Source: Streptococcus sp. X13SY08
GTDB taxonomy: Bacteria; Bacillota; Bacilli; Lactobacillales; Streptococcaceae
Direction: 5' to 3'
Length of the DNA stretch: 64,000 nucleotides
Assembly: GCF_001182825.2 (NCBI RefSeq)
Contig: NZ_LFYO02000002.1
Location: forward strand, 372,001-436,000
The notes beneath the pieces are model-generated. The model was not told the DNA's origin. It saw nothing but the letters and a program-made list of their open reading frames with translations, and did no database searches. This document shows positions 17,917-26,976 of the stretch, in pieces. Position 1 is the stretch's first letter; each line of letters opens with the position of its first letter. The position numbers and the translations under genes are program-made.

Positions 17917-18675
17917 ATGACAGAACCAATTTTACAGGTAAAAGATTTATCTGTTTACTATAGTCAAAAAAAGGCACTCAACCAAGTATCTATTGACATC
18001 TATCCCAACCAAATTACGACACTTATTGGACCTTCAGGATCTGGGAAATCCACTCTCTTGCGTTCCATTAACCGCATGGGTGGTTTAAATCCTGAAGTTA
18101 CCTTGACAGGCGTCATCAACTACAATGGTCACAATATCTACAGCCCTCGTACGGACACGGTTGACCTTCGTAAAGAAATCGGCATGGTTTTCCAACAGCC
18201 AAACCCATTTCCTATGTCTATCTATGAAAATGTAGTCTACGGTTTGCGAATTAATGGTATTAAGGACAAGCAAATTTTAGATGAAGCAGTGGAAAAATCC
18301 TTGATTGGTGCTTCTATTTGGGATGAGGTCAAAGACCGTCTGCATGATTCTGCATTGGGACTATCCGGTGGTCAACAGCAACGTGTCTGTGTCGCCCGTG
18401 TATTGGCAACTAGTCCGAAAATTATTTTGCTGGATGAGCCAACATCAGCACTGGATCCAATTTCAGCTGGTAAAATCGAAGAAACGCTGTTTGGTTTGAA
18501 AGAGCAATACACTTTGGTAGTCGTAACACGTTCGATGCAACAAGCCTCACGGATATCAGATTGGACAGGATTTTTCTTGGATGGTAATTTGGTAGAATAC
18601 AATAAAACCAAGAAAATGTTCATGAATCCAGTTCACAAGGAAACAGAAGACTATATCACTGGTAAGTTCGGATAA
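17917..18675 (+). CDS. pstB2: Phosphate ABC transporter ATPase PstB (second copy), lacking the switch histidine
   Basis: 252 aa. Walker A is GPSGSGKST, the Q-loop is in [16 protein letters not shown], the signature is [10 protein letters not shown] and Walker B is [12 protein letters not shown]. At the H-loop, where the first copy has [13 protein letters not shown], this one reads [13 protein letters not shown], with Arg205 in place of the histidine needed for efficient ATP hydrolysis in ABC ATPases. The pair therefore looks asymmetric. It lies 18 nt after pstB1. Confidence 0.95.
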   Translation: MTEPILQVKDLSVYYSQKKALNQVSIDIYPNQITTLIGPSGSGKSTLLRSINRMGGLNPEVTLTGVINYNGHNIYSPRTDTVDLRKEIGMVFQQPNPFPMSIYENVVYGLRINGIKDKQILDEAVEKSLIGASIWDEVKDRLHDSALGLSGGQQQRVCVARVLATSPKIILLDEPTSALDPISAGKIEETLFGLKEQYTLVVVTRSMQQASRISDWTGFFLDGNLVEYNKTKKMFMNPVHKETEDYITGKFG

Positions 18676-18713
18676 GCGATCGTTACCGTCAAAAAGGAAT
18701 AAAGGAGTAAACG

Positions 18714-19367
18714 ATGTTACGCTCACAATTTGAAGATGAATTAGAAAAATTGCACAATCAGTTCTATGCAATGGGCACAGAAGTGTTAGGACAAATTAAC
18801 AAAACAGTTCGCGCCTTTATCACTCATGACCGTGATATGGCAAAAGCAGTTATTGAAGCTGATGCAAAAATCAATGATTTCGAGTTGAAATTGGAGAAAA
18901 AATCATTAGAAATGATTGCGCTTCAACAGCCGGTTTCCCAAGATTTGCGTACGGTTATCACTGTTTTGAAAGCAACAAGTGACGTTGAACGTATGGGCGA
19001 TCATGCAGTAGCAATAGCTGAAGCAACCATCCGTATGAAAGGTGAAATCCGTATTGCAGTTGTAGAAGAAGAAATCAATAAAATGGGTCGCGAAGCCCGT
19101 GAATTGGTAGAAGCCGTTTTGGATCTTTACCTCAACGGTGATGAAGAAAAAGCGTATGAAATTGCTGCACACGATGAAGTGATTAATAATTATTTTGAAA
19201 GCATTCGTGATTTAGCAACAGAAGAAATTAAGAAAAATCCAGACTCTATCGTTGCAGGTCGTGATTATTTTCAAGTTATTTCTTACTTGGAACGTATCGG
19301 TGATTACGCAAAAAATATCTGTGAATGGGTTGTTTACCTCAAAACTGGTAAAATTACAGAATTATAA
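18714..19367 (+). CDS. phoU: Phosphate signalling regulator PhoU
   Basis: 217 aa, two repeats of a three-helix bundle. The metal-binding signatures are ATSDVERMGDHAVAIAEA in the first half and ISYLERIGDYAKNICEWVVY in the second. It acts as the negative regulator linking Pst activity to phosphate signalling. Last gene of the pst operon, with AAAGGAGTAAAC before the start and a strong terminator right after the stop. Confidence 0.95.
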   Translation: MLRSQFEDELEKLHNQFYAMGTEVLGQINKTVRAFITHDRDMAKAVIEADAKINDFELKLEKKSLEMIALQQPVSQDLRTVITVLKATSDVERMGDHAVAIAEATIRMKGEIRIAVVEEEINKMGREARELVEAVLDLYLNGDEEKAYEIAAHDEVINNYFESIRDLATEEIKKNPDSIVAGRDYFQVISYLERIGDYAKNICEWVVYLKTGKITEL

Positions 19368-19394
19368 AAAGCAAAACTTCGGTTTTGCTTTTTT
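19366..19394 (+). terminator. Terminator of the pst-phoU operon
   Basis: AAAAAGCAAAAC-TTCG-GTTTTGCTTTTT: 12-bp stem, UUCG tetraloop and T-tract, overlapping the phoU stop. Confidence 0.9.
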
Positions 19395-20025
19395 ACTGGT
19401 GAATTTTCCGAGTAATTGAAAGATTGGTATTCACAGCCCCCGTCACGCAGGAAGCACCATTCTTTGAAAGTAATCTTCTCAATTTCTAACCTTTTGATAG
19501 CCTTTAATGCAACTGGCAACGATATGTGTTTATTTTTTGAAAATTGAACCATCCTAAAACGGTCCTTTTTAGTTTGCTTTAAGAAAGGTAGTTTATACTG
19601 TGATTACGAGTATAAAAGGTAGTCCTGCAAGTAAGAACGATAATAGGCCTTCTAGGTTTTTTATTGGTCAGTAATCTCGGCATTTCCACTGTGAAAAGTT
19701 GAAATTTCTCTGGTAACAAGGACTGGAGAATCTCTGTGTTGGGCGCAAAGTAATTTTCAAACAGTTTGACTCATAAACAAATCATCACAGAAATGGGGTG
19801 ACTGCTTTAGGTCACCATTAACGAAAAAATAGTCTAGGTGTGAGACGCCAGTAATGAGGAGCTATTGGATGATGCTCATAAAATTTTAAGCGCTGTAGAG
19901 TTTGAGATATTAGAATCTACAAAAAATGAAAGACGGTGAATATCTATATCCCATCAAGCTAAAAGCAAAAATTCAAGACATGGACTATTTGACTCAAAAA
20001 AACAGGTAAAATAAGATTGAATGAT
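19395..20025. other. 630-bp gene-poor stretch between phoU and ciaR, probable coding debris
   Basis: No intact gene seen. Near the 3' end, two short plus-strand runs look like remnants of one protein in different frames: ELLDDAHKILSAVEFEILES at about 19857-19916 and EYLYPIKLKAKIQDMDYLTQ at about 19940-20000. Neither has a start and I do not recognise the family. The minus-strand ORF at 19334-19552 has no ribosome site and no recognised motif. No IS ends, tRNA or CiaR-type TTTAAG direct repeat was found. Confidence 0.4.
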
Positions 20026-20053
20026 TTGGTATTTAGTCTAATCATGTTATAAT
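20026..20053 (+). promoter_or_regulatory. Promoter of ciaRH
   Basis: TTGGTA (20026-20031), a 16-nt spacer and TATAAT (20048-20053), with a short leader containing AAGGAG before the ciaR ATG at 20073. Confidence 0.65.
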
Positions 20054-20072
20054 AATAAAAAAGGAGAATGGA

Positions 20073-20747
20073 ATGATTAAATTATTATTAGTTGAGGATG
20101 ATTTAGGCCTTTCCAATTCAATATTTGATTTTTTAGATGATTTCGCAGATGTGATGCAGGTCTTTGATGGAGAAGAGGGTGTCTACGAAGCGGAATCAGG
20201 AATCTATGACTTGATTTTATTAGACTTGATGTTACCTGAAAAAGATGGTTTTCAAGTTTTGAAAGAAATTCGTACAAAAGGCACTACTACATCGGTCCTT
20301 ATCATGACAGCCAAGGAAGGTTTGGACGACAAAGGACATGGATTTGAATTGGGAGCGGATGATTATCTGACCAAACCATTTTATTTAGAAGAGCTAAAAA
20401 TGCGGATTCAGGCACTATTGAAACGTGCTGGCAAATTTAGTGAAACTATCTTATCATATGGTGATGTCTCAGTTAACCTGACAACAAACTCAACTTATGT
20501 CAATAATGTTGAAGTAGAATTACTAGGAAAAGAATTTGATTTGCTAGTGTACTTCTTGCAAAATCAAAATGTTATCTTACCAAAAACTCAGATTTTTGAT
20601 CGTTTATGGGGCTTTGATAGTGATACAACGATTTCAGTAGTCGAAGTATATGTCTCAAAAATAAGAAAAAAATTGAAAGGTACCACATTCGGGGAGAATT
20701 TACAAACCCTTCGTAGTGTTGGTTACATTTTGAAACATGCTGAATAA
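20073..20747 (+). CDS. ciaR: Response regulator CiaR
   Basis: 224 aa, OmpR/PhoB family. The receiver domain (1-115) has the acidic pair EDD at 8-10, phospho-acceptor Asp51 in [13 protein letters not shown], and Lys in [11 protein letters not shown]. The winged-helix DNA-binding domain (125-224) shows [20 protein letters not shown] and [16 protein letters not shown]. The sequence is close to pneumococcal CiaR, which controls htrA, competence, beta-lactam tolerance and csRNAs by binding TTTAAG repeats. It overlaps ciaH by 11 nt. Confidence 0.95.
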   Translation: MIKLLLVEDDLGLSNSIFDFLDDFADVMQVFDGEEGVYEAESGIYDLILLDLMLPEKDGFQVLKEIRTKGTTTSVLIMTAKEGLDDKGHGFELGADDYLTKPFYLEELKMRIQALLKRAGKFSETILSYGDVSVNLTTNSTYVNNVEVELLGKEFDLLVYFLQNQNVILPKTQIFDRLWGFDSDTTISVVEVYVSKIRKKLKGTTFGENLQTLRSVGYILKHAE

Positions 20748-22089
20748 ATTAAAAAAACTTTCACATACGGATAATTTTTCATATTTTATCCGTTATTTTG
20801 CTGTTTTTACATTGATTTTTGGAATGATGACGCTGATTATCTTACAGCTCATGCGGTCAACCATGTATCACACATCCGATGAAAATTTTGATATTATCGC
20901 CCACGATCCAAACTTGATTATCAATTTTGCGGTGGCACGTGGAATAGGTGCAAATACTATCTATTTTGAAGAAGAAAACTCTTCGGACCAGACATCCAAA
21001 AATGGAATTTTTACCTTTAATCCTGAAAAAAAATTAGACTTGAATACCAACTATCATATTATTCTGTATGATAGCAAGGGTATCATCCTCAATCAGCTGG
21101 ATAATCTATCTGGGTTGTCTGGACTGCCTTTGGATACTCACCATCTTGGTGAAATTGAAGTGACTTCCTTCGCAACCTTGTTTGGGAAAGAAGAGTCTTA
21201 TCGGATGATGACTGTTGAAGTGGACAGTTCTAAAACCGTCTTACCAACAACCTTGGACATCAAGTACGCAGCGATTCTATTTAATACAACCCAAATTATG
21301 GATTCAATTGAAACCTATGAGAGAACGGTGTTACTGGTTATGGTTAGCTTTTGGTTGATTTCCATTGTAGCTAGTCTCTATTTGGCACAACTTACTGTCC
21401 AACCAATATTGGTTAGCTTTCAAAAACAGAAGGATTTTGTGGAAAATGCTAGTCATGAATTACGCACGCCCTTGGCTGTTTTGCAAAATCGGTTAGAAGG
21501 ACTCTTTCGCAGACCAGATGCTACTATTATGGAAAGTAGCGAGAGTATTGCGTCTAGCTTAGAAGAAGTTCGAAACATGCGCTTGTTGACGACGAATTTA
21601 CTCAATCTGGCACGGCGAGATGATGGCTTGAAACTTGAGATAACAGATGTCCAGCCAGCCTTCTTTGACGAGGTCTTTGATAATTATATGATTATGGCAG
21701 AAGAAAATGGTAAGCATTTAGAGTTTAAAAATGCTATGCAGCAGTCTGTTCGGACCGATAAAATTTTGCTCAAACAAGTCATGACGATCCTGTTTGACAA
21801 TGCACTAAAATACACAGATGATGACGGTCATATTGTCATTAAAGTTTATAACAAAGACAAGTGCTTGATTTATAGTGTAGAAGATGATGGAATTGGTATT
21901 TCTGATAGTGACAAGCAAAAGATTTTCGATCGCTTTTACCGTGTTGATAAGGCACGTACCCGTCAAAAAGGTGGTTTTGGTTTAGGGCTTGCTCTTGCTA
22001 AACAGATTCTTGATACTTTAAATGGTACGATTACTGTGCACGATCGTTATCCAAAAGGAACTATTTTTGAAGTACGTATTCCAAAATAA
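20737..22089 (+). CDS. ciaH: Sensor histidine kinase CiaH
   Basis: 450 aa. TM1 at about residues 18-38, an extracellular domain of about 150 residues, TM2 at about 190-212, then the dimerisation helix with the H-box [13 protein letters not shown]. The catalytic domain has the N-box [16 protein letters not shown], the G1 box [10 protein letters not shown]-box-like [12 protein letters not shown] and G2 box [14 protein letters not shown]. Cognate kinase of CiaR, coupled by the 11-nt overlap. It ends at a bidirectional terminator. Confidence 0.95.
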   Translation: MLNKLKKLSHTDNFSYFIRYFAVFTLIFGMMTLIILQLMRSTMYHTSDENFDIIAHDPNLIINFAVARGIGANTIYFEEENSSDQTSKNGIFTFNPEKKLDLNTNYHIILYDSKGIILNQLDNLSGLSGLPLDTHHLGEIEVTSFATLFGKEESYRMMTVEVDSSKTVLPTTLDIKYAAILFNTTQIMDSIETYERTVLLVMVSFWLISIVASLYLAQLTVQPILVSFQKQKDFVENASHELRTPLAVLQNRLEGLFRRPDATIMESSESIASSLEEVRNMRLLTTNLLNLARRDDGLKLEITDVQPAFFDEVFDNYMIMAEENGKHLEFKNAMQQSVRTDKILLKQVMTILFDNALKYTDDDGHIVIKVYNKDKCLIYSVEDDGIGISDSDKQKIFDRFYRVDKARTRQKGGFGLGLALAKQILDTLNGTITVHDRYPKGTIFEVRIPK

Positions 22090-22124
22090 AAAAATCGCTG
22101 AGACTAGCTCTCGGCGATTTTTTG
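22089..22124. terminator. Bidirectional terminator between ciaH and the P-loop gene
   Basis: Stem AAAAATCGCTGAGA / TCTCGGCGATTTTT with one G-U pair, flanked by an A-run on one side and a T-run on the other, placed between two convergent genes. Confidence 0.85.
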
Positions 22125-22625
22125 CTGTTTTAAAAAGTCATCAATCTCTTTCTGATTTTTTAAAATAACCATTTTAGAGGAATAATCCTTGCAAATTTTT
22201 TCGAAGATCGTACGTTTTTTCTTGTTTCGTCCACGATAGAGGATCCGCCATATAAATTCCCAGTCTAATTTTTCAAGGCAACCTTCTGCCATATCAGGTC
22301 GACTGTGACCTCTATACCTTAAGTAACGCTTTAAGACCCGAAAGAAGGAGAGGTAAGCAGGAAAATTCATAAAGATAATGCAGTCTGCTTCCTCCAGTCT
22401 TCTATTAAAGTGGTACTTGCTATAGTTTCCATCAATGACCCAGGAGTCATGGTTATTTAGAAATAGATCTAAAATTTTGTTGAAATTTTCAGCAGATTGA
22501 CTTTTCCAATTGGGCAGGAATTGAATATTGTCCAAGTGACAAAAAGGAATTTGGTAGTATCGAGCTAGTTTTTTAGCCAAAGTTGACTTTCCAGCACCAG
22601 CATAGCCAATCAATTGAATTTTCAT
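22104..22625 (-). CDS. P-loop NTPase, FlaR/topology-modulation-like kinase
   Basis: 173 aa. The Walker A motif GYAGAGKSTLAKKLA is at residues 7-21, followed by CHLDNIQFLPNWKSQS, WVIDGNYSKY and RRLEEADCIIFMNFPAY with a RYRGHSRPDMAEGC lid. The DGNY and R-rich lid resemble adenylate-kinase-like proteins annotated as DNA topology modulation protein FlaR. The true substrate of that group is not established. It is a single gene between the ciaH terminator and the rpsT terminator. Confidence 0.75.
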   Translation of the reverse strand: MKIQLIGYAGAGKSTLAKKLARYYQIPFCHLDNIQFLPNWKSQSAENFNKILDLFLNNHDSWVIDGNYSKYHFNRRLEEADCIIFMNFPAYLSFFRVLKRYLRYRGHSRPDMAEGCLEKLDWEFIWRILYRGRNKKKRTIFEKICKDYSSKMVILKNQKEIDDFLKQQKIAES

Positions 22626-22649
22626 TGCAAACTCCTTGAAAATGAGAGA

Positions 22650-22675
22650 AAAAAAGAAGCCCGAAGGCTTTTTTA
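22650..22675 (-). terminator. Terminator of rpsT
   Basis: Read on the minus strand: AAGCC-TTCG-GGCTT followed by CTTTTTTT, starting 1 nt past the rpsT stop. Confidence 0.85.
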
Positions 22676-22909
22676 TTAAGCAAGTTTAGTTGCAAGACGT
22701 GCTTTATCGCGGCTTGCTTTATTTTTGTGAATCAAACCTTTTGTTTCTGCTTTATCGATAGCTGAGCTTGCAGCGCGGTAAAGTTCTTCAGAAGGATTTG
22801 CTTCAAATGCTTTGATAGCAGTACGCATAGCTGATTTTTGAGCTGAGTTTTTTTCGTTATGTTTAACGTTCAATTCAGCGCGTTTGATAGCTGATTTAAT
22901 GTTTGCCAA
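22676..22909 (-). CDS. rpsT: 30S ribosomal protein S20, UUG start
   Basis: 77 aa from the TTG at 22907-22909: (M)[13 protein letters not shown] to RLATKLA, the usual S20 length and N-terminus. An ATG 33 nt further upstream is in frame but would add 11 residues ([10 protein letters not shown]) that S20 does not have. The strong GGTGGAGGTG sits 6 nt before the TTG, deciding the start. S20 binds 16S rRNA early in 30S assembly. Use of UUG recalls E. coli rpsT, where UUG is linked to translational autocontrol. It has its own terminator. Confidence 0.93.
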   Translation of the reverse strand: MANIKSAIKRAELNVKHNEKNSAQKSAMRTAIKAFEANPSEELYRAASSAIDKAETKGLIHKNKASRDKARLATKLA

Positions 22910-22981
22910 TGGTTTCACCTCCACCTTTTCTATACTAACCATACCATTATATCTGAAAATAGGTCATTTGACAAGAGAAAT

Positions 22982-23902
22982 CTATTTTTTTAGATAAATT
23001 TCATCAATTTCATGGTTTTGACCTTTATGAAGAATAATATCTGCCCGACTACGTGTGGGTTCAATATATTTTTCCAGATTAGCCAGATTGATTTCTTTCC
23101 ATGTATCTTGAGCAATAGCCAGCACTTCATTAAAGGGCATCTGTGTAAAGCGGTGGTAGTAGTTATGAGGATCTGTTTCCGCCAATTTCAATAATTTTTG
23201 GAACCGTTCGAGATACCAACTCTCAATATTTTCTACATCTGCATCCACGTAAATGGCTAAATCGAAATAATCACTGACATACAGTCGCTGATTTTGTGGA
23301 TTTTGAAAAACATTGATACCCTCAATAATCAAAAAATCGGGCGCTTGGATGATTTGTTTTTCATTTTCTAGAATGTCGTAGACCTCGTGAGAATAAACAG
23401 GAATTTCAAATTGGTCACCATTTTTAATAGTGTCCAAAAAATCAAGGAGCAGTTCCATATTATAGGATTCTGGGAAGCCTTTACGCTGTAAAATGCCTTT
23501 TTCTTTTAAAATTTTATTAGGATACAGAAAGCCATCCGTGGTCACCATTTCCACCTTAGCATGCTTGAAAGTGCGTGCTAATAGGGTTTGTAGCAATCGA
23601 CTGGTGGTCGACTTTCCGACAGCCACGCTACCAGCTACCCCAATAATAAAAGGATTGGGACGGATTCTTTTCTGCAAAAATAAACTTTTTGAAAAAGAGA
23701 GATCTTCACTTGCTTTTTTATAAATTCGGATTAAATTAGTCAAAGGAAGGTAAACATCTGCCACTTCTTGAAGACTAATACGATCGTTAAAACTCTTGAT
23801 AGCATTGAGTTCTTCGAGGGTGAGAGTTGCTGTTGTATGACGATGTAATCTCTGCCAAGTCTTTCTACTAATTTTCTCAAAATTGCTCAATTCATTTTTC
23901 AT
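22982..23902 (-). CDS. coaA: Pantothenate kinase (type I)
   Basis: 306 aa, the type I length. Phosphorylates pantothenate, the first committed step of CoA synthesis. Walker A is [17 protein letters not shown] near residue 90, then [35 protein letters not shown] and [11 protein letters not shown]. It works with coaB and coaC at 53.6-55 kb. The promoter -10 lies 6 nt before the ATG, so the mRNA may start at or next to it; a GAGG is just 2 nt from the ATG, too close for a good ribosome site. Confidence 0.97.
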   Translation of the reverse strand: MKNELSNFEKISRKTWQRLHRHTTATLTLEELNAIKSFNDRISLQEVADVYLPLTNLIRIYKKASEDLSFSKSLFLQKRIRPNPFIIGVAGSVAVGKSTTSRLLQTLLARTFKHAKVEMVTTDGFLYPNKILKEKGILQRKGFPESYNMELLLDFLDTIKNGDQFEIPVYSHEVYDILENEKQIIQAPDFLIIEGINVFQNPQNQRLYVSDYFDLAIYVDADVENIESWYLERFQKLLKLAETDPHNYYHRFTQMPFNEVLAIAQDTWKEINLANLEKYIEPTRSRADIILHKGQNHEIDEIYLKK

Positions 23903-23908
23903 AGCCTC

Positions 23909-23936
23909 ATTTTAGCATGAATTTTCATTTTGTAAA
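23909..23936 (-). promoter_or_regulatory. coaA promoter, apparently leaderless
   Basis: On the minus strand: TTTACA (23931-23936), a 16-nt spacer ending in TGC, and -10 TAAAAT (23909-23914). The coaA ATG begins 6 nt after the -10. Confidence 0.7.
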
Positions 23937-23940
23937 CCCC

Positions 23941-23969
23941 TTGAAAACGTTTTTACAAAGTGGTATAAT
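23941..23969 (+). promoter_or_regulatory. Promoter of the nucleoside operon with an overlapping cre-like CcpA site
   Basis: -35 TTGAAA (23941-23946), a 17-nt spacer, extended -10 TGGTATAAT (23961-23969), and the ATG only 6 nt later. The sequence TGAAAACGTTTTTA at 23942-23955 matches the cre consensus TGWAARCGYTWNCW at 13 of 14 positions and covers the -35 box, a position expected to give CcpA repression. Confidence 0.65.
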
Positions 23970-23975
23970 ATCTAT

Positions 23976-24575
23976 ATGACCAATATGTATTACGAAAAAA
24001 ATCCGAAAGCAGCTCATGACATACATGAGTTGACAGTCAAGTTTTTGGATACAACCATGGTATTTCTGACAGATGCCGGTGTTTTCAGTAAAAAGATGAT
24101 TGACTATGGAAGCCAGGTGTTGCTAAACAATTTAGATCTGGAACAAGGACGAACATTATTAGATGTGGGCTGTGGATACGGTCCACTTGGTTTGACTTTA
24201 GGAAAGGTTTTTGATGTCAATGCAACACTGATTGATATCAATAGTCGAGCGATTGATTTGGCACAGAAAAATGCAGATAAAAATGGCGTGAAAGCGACCA
24301 TTTTTCAATCTGATATTTACGAAAATGTCAGCGATCACTTTGACTATATCATTTCCAATCCACCCATTCGTGCAGGCAAGGCTGTTGTGCATGAGGTTAT
24401 TAGTGGAGCTTTTGATCATTTATTGCCAAATGGCCGTTTAACCATAGTCATTCAGAAAAAACAAGGGGCTCCAAGTGCTAAAGCTAAAATGGAGGAAGTT
24501 TTCGGTAATTGCCAAATAATAAAGAAGGACAAGGGTTATTATATCCTTGAGAGTGAAAAAGTATGCGAGCAGTAG
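23976..24575 (+). CDS. Class I SAM-dependent methyltransferase, RsmC-like
   Basis: 199 aa. SAM motif I is LLDVGCGYGPLGLTLG and the catalytic motif is ISNPPIRAGK (NPP followed by I), as in RsmC-type 16S rRNA guanine-N2 methyltransferases, of which this is the short single-domain form common in firmicutes. The 3' end overlaps pdp by 13 nt. Its -10 box is 6 nt from the ATG with no Shine-Dalgarno site, so a leaderless mRNA is likely. As first gene of the nucleoside operon it would share cre control. Confidence 0.9.
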   Translation: MTNMYYEKNPKAAHDIHELTVKFLDTTMVFLTDAGVFSKKMIDYGSQVLLNNLDLEQGRTLLDVGCGYGPLGLTLGKVFDVNATLIDINSRAIDLAQKNADKNGVKATIFQSDIYENVSDHFDYIISNPPIRAGKAVVHEVISGAFDHLLPNGRLTIVIQKKQGAPSAKAKMEEVFGNCQIIKKDKGYYILESEKVCEQ

Positions 24576-25840
24576 ATATCATCCAGAAAAAGCGTGACGG
24601 TATCGAATTATCAAAGGAAGAAATCACTTGGTTGATTGATGGCTATGTAGATGGAACTGTTCCAGACTATCAAATGGCTGCCTTTGCAATGGCAATTTAT
24701 TTTAAAGGAATGACCACACGTGAAATTTCCGAATTGACCATGGCAATGGTTGCAACTGGTGAACAAATTGATTTATCAGCAATCGCAGGTATTAAGGTTG
24801 ATAAGCATTCGACAGGTGGTGTAGGCGATAAGGTAACTCTCATTTTGGCACCATTAGTTGCGAGTTTTGGCGTACCTGTCTCTAAAATGAGTGGACGCGG
24901 ACTCGGTCATACTGGTGGAACACTAGATAAATTAGAGTCTATCAAAGGTTACAAAATTGAAGTAGAGCAAGATGACTTTATCAAGCAAGTTCAAGAGATT
25001 GGTGTTTCCGTTATCGGTCAGTCTGATAAATTGGTAAAAGCTGATAAACTTCTCTATGCACTTCGTGATGTAACTGCTACGGTGGACGCCATTCCTTTAA
25101 TTGCTAGCTCTGTCATGTCGAAAAAAATTGCGGCTGGTGCAGATGCAATTTTATTAGACGTGACTGTCGGTGAAGGTGCCTTCATGAAGACGATTGAAGA
25201 TGCCCGCGTTCTTGCCCAGACAATGGTTGATCTAGGAAAAGCTGTTGGTCGTAAGACAGTAGCTGTTTTGACAGATATGTCACAACCAGTTGGAACAAGC
25301 ATTGGAAATCGTCTAGAAATCTTGGAAGCTCTTGAAATCCTACAAGGAAAAGGTCGTGAAGATGTTACAGAATTTATCTGTGAGCTAGCGCATATCATGC
25401 TGGGTCTCGCCAATGTTGAAAAAACAGTAGAAGAAGTGCACGAACATCTTGTCAATGGTGCAGCCCTTGCTAAGTTTGAAGAAATGGTTGCAGCTCAAGG
25501 TGGAGATTTGGAAGATTTGTACAGACCCGTTCAAACATCAGAAGTTGTAGAAGTGAAAGCGGAGAAAGCAGGTTATATCACTGCCCTACCAGCTTTGGAA
25601 TTCGGACTATTTGCTATGAAATTAGGTGCTGGTCGAGCTGTTAAAACGGATGAATTAGACTATGAAACAGGTATCGTCTTCCAGAAAAAAGTTGGTGAAG
25701 CTGTAGAAGTCGGAGACACCATTGCACATATTTATAGCAATGAAAAAATTTCGGAAAATATGCTTACAGATTTCCAAAAAAATGTTAAAATAGAAGACGC
25801 ACAAGTAAATACGAAAGAAATTATCGAAATTATATCATAA
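24563..25840 (+). CDS. pdp: Pyrimidine-nucleoside phosphorylase
   Basis: 425 aa. Cleaves uridine and thymidine with phosphate to base and (deoxy)ribose-1-phosphate. Phosphate and substrate loops are visible: VDKHSTGGVGDKVTLILAP, KMSGRGLGHTGGTLDKLE and SSVMSKKIAAGADAI. The C-terminal lipoyl-like domain has GAGRAVKTDELDYETGIVF. It overlaps the methyltransferase stop and is followed 15 nt later by deoC, which takes the deoxyribose-phosphate branch. Confidence 0.96.
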   Translation: MRAVDIIQKKRDGIELSKEEITWLIDGYVDGTVPDYQMAAFAMAIYFKGMTTREISELTMAMVATGEQIDLSAIAGIKVDKHSTGGVGDKVTLILAPLVASFGVPVSKMSGRGLGHTGGTLDKLESIKGYKIEVEQDDFIKQVQEIGVSVIGQSDKLVKADKLLYALRDVTATVDAIPLIASSVMSKKIAAGADAILLDVTVGEGAFMKTIEDARVLAQTMVDLGKAVGRKTVAVLTDMSQPVGTSIGNRLEILEALEILQGKGREDVTEFICELAHIMLGLANVEKTVEEVHEHLVNGAALAKFEEMVAAQGGDLEDLYRPVQTSEVVEVKAEKAGYITALPALEFGLFAMKLGAGRAVKTDELDYETGIVFQKKVGEAVEVGDTIAHIYSNEKISENMLTDFQKNVKIEDAQVNTKEIIEIIS

Positions 25841-25855
25841 TGTACGGAGAACGAC

Positions 25856-26518
25856 ATGGAATTAAATAAATATATTGATCACACGCTTTTAAAACCTGAA
25901 GCAAATAAAGAACAAATTCTTACTTTGATTGAACAGGCAAAACAATATGACTTTGCAAGTGTCTGCGTTAATCCAACTTGGGTTAGCTTAGCAGCTCAAG
26001 AATTGAAAGGTTCTGATGTTAAAGTTTGTGCGGTGATTGGTTTCCCTCTCGGTGCTAACACACCAGCAGTTAAAGCGTTTGAAACCAAAGACGCAATTGC
26101 AAATGGTGCTGATGAAGTTGATATGGTTATCAATATTGGTCAACTAAAAGATGGTCAAGATGACTTAGTTGAGGCGGATATTCGTGCAGTTGTTGAAGCA
26201 GCCAATGATACGTTGACGAAAGTCATTATTGAGACGTGCCTCCTAACTGATGAGGAAAAAGTTCGTGCCTGTGAAGCAGCTAAGCGAGCTGGTGCTGATT
26301 TTGTTAAAACATCTACTGGTTTTTCAACTGGTGGAGCAAATGTACATGATATTGCTTTGATGCGCAAGACAGTTGGTCCAGACATGGGCGTTAAAGCTTC
26401 TGGTGGAGCACGTTCACTTGAAGGTGCTCTTGCATTTATTGAAGCTGGCGCAACTCGTATTGGTGCATCTTCAGGTGTAGCCATTATGGAAGGACAGAAA
26501 GCTGATGGCGGATACTAA
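25856..26518 (+). CDS. deoC: Deoxyribose-phosphate aldolase
   Basis: 220 aa. Splits 2-deoxyribose-5-phosphate into glyceraldehyde-3-phosphate and acetaldehyde. The Schiff-base lysine is in [16 protein letters not shown]. The second lysine is in [23 protein letters not shown] at the N-terminus is typical. The ATG follows a GGAGAA site. It overlaps cdd by 14 nt. Confidence 0.97.
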   Translation: MELNKYIDHTLLKPEANKEQILTLIEQAKQYDFASVCVNPTWVSLAAQELKGSDVKVCAVIGFPLGANTPAVKAFETKDAIANGADEVDMVINIGQLKDGQDDLVEADIRAVVEAANDTLTKVIIETCLLTDEEKVRACEAAKRAGADFVKTSTGFSTGGANVHDIALMRKTVGPDMGVKASGGARSLEGALAFIEAGATRIGASSGVAIMEGQKADGGY

Positions 26519-26894
26519 ACTTATTGATTTAGCAATTGAAGCTAGTAAACAAGCCTATGTTCCCTATTCTCATTTTCCTGTTGGTGCGGCACTTGTAACA
26601 AAGGATGGCCGTGTATTTACGGGATGTAATGTTGAGAATGCCTCGTTTTCACTTGCAAATTGTGGAGAACGTACTGCAATTTTCAAAGCCATTTCAGAGG
26701 GAGCGCGCGAGTTTGAAGAGCTTGTGGTTTATGGGAAAACACAAGAACCGATTTCTCCATGCGGTGCTTGTCGTCAAGTAATGGCTGAGTTTTTTGATAA
26801 GGATTTAACCGTGACTTTGGTTGCGGAAGACAAATCGACCGTCGCGATGATAGTCGGGGAATTACTTCCATATTCTTTTACAGATTTAAAATAA
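26505..26894 (+). CDS. cdd: Cytidine deaminase
   Basis: 129 aa. Deaminates cytidine and deoxycytidine to uridine forms for pdp. The zinc site has Cys in [20 protein letters not shown] with the catalytic Glu in the CGE motif, and the cysteine pair in [12 protein letters not shown]. It is the short tetrameric type. It starts inside the end of deoC. The gap to bmpA contains two small stems (GCAGT/ACTGC and GCAAC/GTTGC). Confidence 0.96.
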   Translation: MADTKLIDLAIEASKQAYVPYSHFPVGAALVTKDGRVFTGCNVENASFSLANCGERTAIFKAISEGAREFEELVVYGKTQEPISPCGACRQVMAEFFDKDLTVTLVAEDKSTVAMIVGELLPYSFTDLK

Positions 26895-26976
26895 ATTTGT
26901 AAAAGCAGTTCTCGGACTGCATCGTTTCTATCATTCGCAACACTGTTGCAAAAAGTATTTTTAGGAGGGTTCAGAA

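Noticed and set aside
19334..19552. Minus-strand ORF after phoU as a gene
   Set aside because: It overlaps the phoU terminator, has no ribosome site and resembles no family I know.
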